Shown here in pieces: positions 60,962-64,000 of a stretch of DNA of 64,000 nt (positions are counted from its first letter, which is position 1; the number at the start of each line of letters is the position of its first letter). Under the pieces are notes generated by a model. That model saw only the letters and a program-made list of their open reading frames with translations. It was not told the DNA's origin and ran no database searches. The stretch covers positions 1 to 64,000 of the forward strand of contig CAJTXZ010000008.1 in the NCBI GenBank assembly GCA_910583725.1, in the 5' to 3' direction. A program made the position numbers and the translations under genes. This DNA is from an uncultured Vampirovibrio sp. (lineage in GTDB: Bacteria; Cyanobacteriota; Vampirovibrionia; Gastranaerophilales; Gastranaerophilaceae).

Positions 60962-62764
60962 TTATTTTGTCACTTGTAGTGTTGCGAATCTTGCAAAGGG
61001 ATTTTTTAATTTCATGGTTTGCTTCTGTGTATTTTTGGAATCAATATTTGATGATTGTTCTTTGGTGTTTGAATTATTATAATTTGCAAAATGTCTGTAG
61101 TCCTTTAAATCTTCTATTGCCATCATATGCGCAACGCGTGAAGATTGTTTTTGCTCTTTTGTGACAAATATATCAAGAAGAATTGTTGGAATAGTGGATA
61201 AAAAAGCTGGGGCAAGTGCTTTTATGATGTTTTTGGCACCTATTTTGTCTGATTTCATTAATTTTGCAATCTGCGTCATTGATAAAATTATACCTGTAAT
61301 AGATAAGATGCAGTTTCCATATTGTTTTACTATTTGTCCTAAGGCTTCTGTGTTTTCAGAATAAGTTTGCGATTTATCATCAATTTTATTAAAGGTCTTA
61401 AATACATTTGTCTGTAATTGTTTTGCGTCATTCTTTTGTTTTTCAGAGAGCGTAATTCGGTTTTTTGCTAGTTTTATCTGTTTATCCTTGTCGCCATTTT
61501 CTTTTTTATATTTTTCATATTCTTTGTTTTCTTTTAGGGCTCTAAAATAAAACTGAAAGATATTTTCCTTCTTTTTATTTGGTGTTTCGATTTTGATTTT
61601 ATTTAATTTGTCATCATCTACATACAAGGCTTTTTCCGGATTATTTTGAAAATCCCGTATAACTTCAAACCTTGCCACTCTTGAGGCCTGCTTCTGTAGT
61701 TTTGCAGAAACAATAGATACCGGTATCATGGCAATAAAGGTTGTAACCAGCGGAATAAGATTTAGACCGCCTGCTTCTTTTAAATTTTTATACCCATCAA
61801 ACATTTTAAGAATATTGCCGCTTGGCTTCTGAGCTCTTTTGTCTGCCGCTTTTGCCAATAATGAAACAATGCCTCTTATTACAAAACCTGCTGCAGCGCC
61901 TAATAAGGCCCCGCTTGCGACAAATGTATTTGTGCCAAGCTCAACATCCTCTGCATAATCCTGAGAAGCGGTATCGATTTCTTCCACAATTTGCGTTATC
62001 ATTTCCTGTTCTTCTTTTGCGCTCTGAACAGTTTCTTTGCTTAGTGGTTTATTGAAATTTTTCTTATTCTCTTCAAAAAGTTTATTTTGTTCTTCAAGAT
62101 AATCTTTAACTTCCTGATTGCTTGATGTTAAAGATTTTAGTGTTGCAATGGCTTCCTTTACTGCGGTCGGCGGTTTTTGTTTTTCCGTTTCTTCCTTAAT
62201 CTCAACACTTTCCGATAGTGTCTGCACTTCTTTTAGTTGTGTATCAGTAAGGATGGCGAATTGATTTTCCGATTTTGATTCTTTGTTAACTGCCTCATGG
62301 CGGCCTACTTTTGATGCAAATATTTCTTGTTTTACTGCCCAGCTTATAACCGGTGCAGCTGCTATCATTCCTGCGATTGAAGTAATGATGGTTGGCGCTT
62401 GGGTGAACAGCAGCATTTTTGTTTCATCCATTTTGTTAAAAGCTTCCTGTCCTTTTTTACTTCTTGTAAATAAGAAAAATGGAATGGTTGCAGCCAATGA
62501 AATTATGGATATTGCAAATTGCTGCAAAGCTTCAACGGCAATTTCTGCGTTTTCAGCCTTCACCTGGGAATATTCATCCATAATATCAACAGCGTTAAGT
62601 ACGGCATTTATCTTTTTTATTTGTTTTTGCTTTTCGGCTTCTGATAAAGGATTGTTTTTAAAATAAAGCTCTTTTTTTGCCGCACGCTCATTTCGTTCTG
62701 CTTTCCATTTGGCGTATTTCGGCTTATTTTTTCTATATTCAAGGTAGCTGTTTAAAATTTCCAT
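60962..62764 (-). CDS. Large membrane protein with internal duplication
   Basis: A 600-residue protein in which two similar units can be seen. Each has a charged helical head (KYAKWKAERNERAAKKELYF at about 15-34; EYEKYKKENGDKDKQIKLAK at about 420-440), a segment of the form DxxxxYSxxxxAxEALxQ (about 58-78 and 476-492), a hydrophobic pair and a tail with RVARFEV or SRVAHMMAIEDL. The middle (about 190-300) is soluble and Glu/Lys-rich, and further membrane segments lie at about 275-350. No family is recognised. The repeated plan suggests gene duplication and a scaffold in the membrane. Confidence 0.6.
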   Translation of the reverse strand: MEILNSYLEYRKNKPKYAKWKAERNERAAKKELYFKNNPLSEAEKQKQIKKINAVLNAVDIMDEYSQVKAENAEIAVEALQQFAISIISLAATIPFFLFTRSKKGQEAFNKMDETKMLLFTQAPTIITSIAGMIAAAPVISWAVKQEIFASKVGRHEAVNKESKSENQFAILTDTQLKEVQTLSESVEIKEETEKQKPPTAVKEAIATLKSLTSSNQEVKDYLEEQNKLFEENKKNFNKPLSKETVQSAKEEQEMITQIVEEIDTASQDYAEDVELGTNTFVASGALLGAAAGFVIRGIVSLLAKAADKRAQKPSGNILKMFDGYKNLKEAGGLNLIPLVTTFIAMIPVSIVSAKLQKQASRVARFEVIRDFQNNPEKALYVDDDKLNKIKIETPNKKKENIFQFYFRALKENKEYEKYKKENGDKDKQIKLAKNRITLSEKQKNDAKQLQTNVFKTFNKIDDKSQTYSENTEALGQIVKQYGNCILSITGIILSMTQIAKLMKSDKIGAKNIIKALAPAFLSTIPTILLDIFVTKEQKQSSRVAHMMAIEDLKDYRHFANYNNSNTKEQSSNIDSKNTQKQTMKLKNPFARFATLQVTK

Positions 62765-62877
62765 TAAAATATTTTCAGGCGCTTGTACGTTATTTTAAAA
62801 CACCTGAAATAAATTGCTTGCTATGCATTATAGAAAAACTTAAAAATGTAACTTTTCTTAATAAAACAACTTATTTT

Positions 62878-63501
62878 TTATTGGGCAAGGTTTTTGCTTA
62901 CTTCAATTAAATCCAACACTTTTTTGTAAACATAATCAGGGTCTCTAACATCGCCGATTGCAACAATATAGTCATGAAAACTTCCGACGCATACAAAAGA
63001 AATATTGCCCAAATTTGACATTTTTTGAAGAGGGCCTTTTGTAACGCTTGAATCAAGGATGGATGTGTATTCAAGGTATCTGAATTTGCCGTCAAATGCA
63101 TTATATGTATATTCCATCTTTGTTTGATAGAATGTGAATTTTCTTGCCATCGTATTTTTTCTTGCAATATAGACAGACAAAAGGAAGGTTAGCATAAAAA
63201 ATGTGCCGCCTGTTGTCCAGAAAATGAATTGATAATCCAAGAATCCAAAAAAGCTTAATACAACGGTTAAAAATGTTCCGATTGTTGCTGTTGCAACAAC
63301 TCCTATAAACAGTGCAAGGAAAAATGCCCTTATCGATATTATTGACATATCAAAAGCAGGCTTTATATTAAATACCAATTCTTCTTCTCTTGGTCTTGGT
63401 ATTATTGTTTTAGTTTTAACCTTTTTTTCCATGCTCCCGCCACATCTGCTGCAGCAGAGTGCATTATCTGGCAATTTTTGACCGCAAAATTTACACTGCA
63501 T
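62878..63501 (-). CDS. Zinc-ribbon membrane protein
   Basis: A 207-residue protein that begins with a zinc ribbon, CKFCGQKLPDNALCCSRCGG, and then two membrane segments (about 45-115: AFFLALFIGVVATATIGTFLTVVLSFFGF; FIFWTTGGTFFMLTFLLSVYI). The C-terminal half resembles bacterial PH (YdbT-like) domains: FYQTKMEYTYNAFDGKFRYLEYTSI and DYVYKKVLDLI. I chose the ATG at 63501, right before the zinc ribbon. Function unknown; localisation in the membrane. Confidence 0.65.
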   Translation of the reverse strand: MQCKFCGQKLPDNALCCSRCGGSMEKKVKTKTIIPRPREEELVFNIKPAFDMSIISIRAFFLALFIGVVATATIGTFLTVVLSFFGFLDYQFIFWTTGGTFFMLTFLLSVYIARKNTMARKFTFYQTKMEYTYNAFDGKFRYLEYTSILDSSVTKGPLQKMSNLGNISFVCVGSFHDYIVAIGDVRDPDYVYKKVLDLIEVSKNLAQ

Positions 63502-63578
63502 ATATATACCGCTTTTCAACTATTTTATTATGTTTATAAATGTAACATAAATTTTAAATAATAAACAGTAAAAGTTAA

Positions 63579-63941
63579 TTAAATGTGTCTAAAATTTACA
63601 TATAGATAAATAATGTAGAATAAACTTATTAAAAATACGGCAATTTGAAGAATTGTAAACAGTTTTAAATTTTTATAGGATGCGAAATTTCCTATTGCAA
63701 AAGGGAATATGAAGAACATTATTAAGAATGGACTTTGCATATATTGTGCAACAAAAATATATCTTATTGCAGCAGCAATAAGGCCTGCCAGATACAAGAA
63801 CAATAAAACAGATAAATAAACAGAGTAATATGCCCTTAGTTTTGGTTCAGTTGTTTCTTTAAATACGTAAACCATGCCAAAAATCAGAGATAATATTAAT
63901 AATAAATTTATGAGTATTAAAATAATTAGTAAACTATGCAA
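63579..63941 (-). CDS. Small integral membrane protein
   Basis: A 120-residue protein, almost entirely hydrophobic with four predicted membrane segments (LLIILILINLLLILSLIFG, YYSVYLSVLLFLYLAGL, FLIMFFIFPFAIG, LQIAVFLISLFYIIYLY). The TTG start follows AAAGGAG 13 bases upstream, slightly long. No known family. It may be in an operon with the gene cut by the window end. Confidence 0.5.
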   Translation of the reverse strand: MHSLLIILILINLLLILSLIFGMVYVFKETTEPKLRAYYSVYLSVLLFLYLAGLIAAAIRYIFVAQYMQSPFLIMFFIFPFAIGNFASYKNLKLFTILQIAVFLISLFYIIYLYVNFRHI

Positions 63942-63955
63942 GCTCTTTGTCTCCT

Positions 63956-64000
63956 TTATTTTTTGCTTTGGAGTTCTTTAAGGGTGATATCTCTTTTGTA
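63956..64000 (-). CDS. C-terminal end of an upstream gene, cut by the window
   Basis: On the minus strand a frame enters from outside the window and ends YKRDITLKELQSKK at the stop TAA (63956-63958). An AAAGGAG lies just after the stop, as the ribosome binding site of the next gene. The product cannot be identified from 14 residues. Confidence 0.5.
   Translation of the reverse strand, partial: YKRDITLKELQSKK

Noticed and set aside
1..64000. CRISPR array, prophage, intact insertion sequence, tRNA or rRNA gene
   Set aside because: I saw no regular direct-repeat array, no integrase, phage or transposase gene, and no cloverleaf-like or rRNA sequence.

Overview
The window is AT-rich bacterial chromosome, most consistent with a gut member of the Cyanobacteria-related class Vampirovibrionia (Melainabacteria; order Gastranaerophilales). 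This is an inference from gene content: an SLH-domain secreted protein of the cyanobacterial/melainabacterial type, several EF-hand proteins, a fermentative AdhE/Rex pair, no respiratory or photosynthetic genes, an outer-membrane-style C-terminal residue on the SLH protein, and otherwise bacterial housekeeping genes in short operons on both strands. No rRNA, tRNA, CRISPR array, prophage or intact insertion sequence was found.

Layout. 1-6 kb: an unidentified structured segment cut by the window edge, a hypothetical protein, metY, pyk, an EF-hand protein and a paired half-size chromate transporter. 6-11 kb: uvrB, then an accessory patch with a divergent RelA/SpoT-type synthetase, an HExxH protein, a decayed DinJ/YafQ toxin-antitoxin pair, and a 205-bp palindromic mobile repeat sitting at the antitoxin start codon. 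11-14 kb: the lysine/DAP operon dapB-asd-dapA. 14-18 kb: a small sigma factor, a calpain-like EF-hand protease with a 13-G tract, and rplJ-rplL. 18-26 kb: a frameshifted small membrane gene, a CoA-dehydratase-activase relative with a YkgJ-type protein, an orphan OppD-like ATPase, a 1.1-kb non-coding stretch, rpsB-tsf, queD and uppP. 26-32 kb: cell-surface and envelope functions (a UshA-like 5'-nucleotidase, the SLH protein, an amidase). 32-36 kb: adhE, a 24-residue hydrophobic peptide gene and rex, with a Rex operator in front of adhE. 36-42 kb: a membrane-anchored lytic transglycosylase, rpmB, an EF-hand coiled-coil protein, a SPOR protein, a DUF366 protein, queC and a HEAT-repeat protein. 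42-46 kb: dnaG-rpoD. 46-53 kb: signalling and membrane proteins, a ThiF/MoeB-type enzyme, pheS and an ankyrin protein. 53-58 kb: the rpmF-plsX-fabH-fabD-fabG fatty-acid operon. 58-64 kb: leuD-leuB-racemase, a TonB-C protein and membrane proteins.

How it works together. Fermentation (pyk, adhE) appears to be redox-controlled by Rex encoded just downstream of its target. Cell-wall precursor and turnover genes (dap operon, uppP, amidase, transglycosylase, SPOR) and lipid synthesis (plsX-fab) are all here. The most unusual material is the mobile palindromic repeat family and its insertion in dinJ, the G13 tract in the calpain gene, the RelA/SpoT-like orphan gene, a set of genes whose extended -10 box ends 5-7 nt before the start codon (candidate leaderless mRNAs), and a short D-[TA]-F-E-[KS] motif near the N-terminus of three unrelated accessory proteins.
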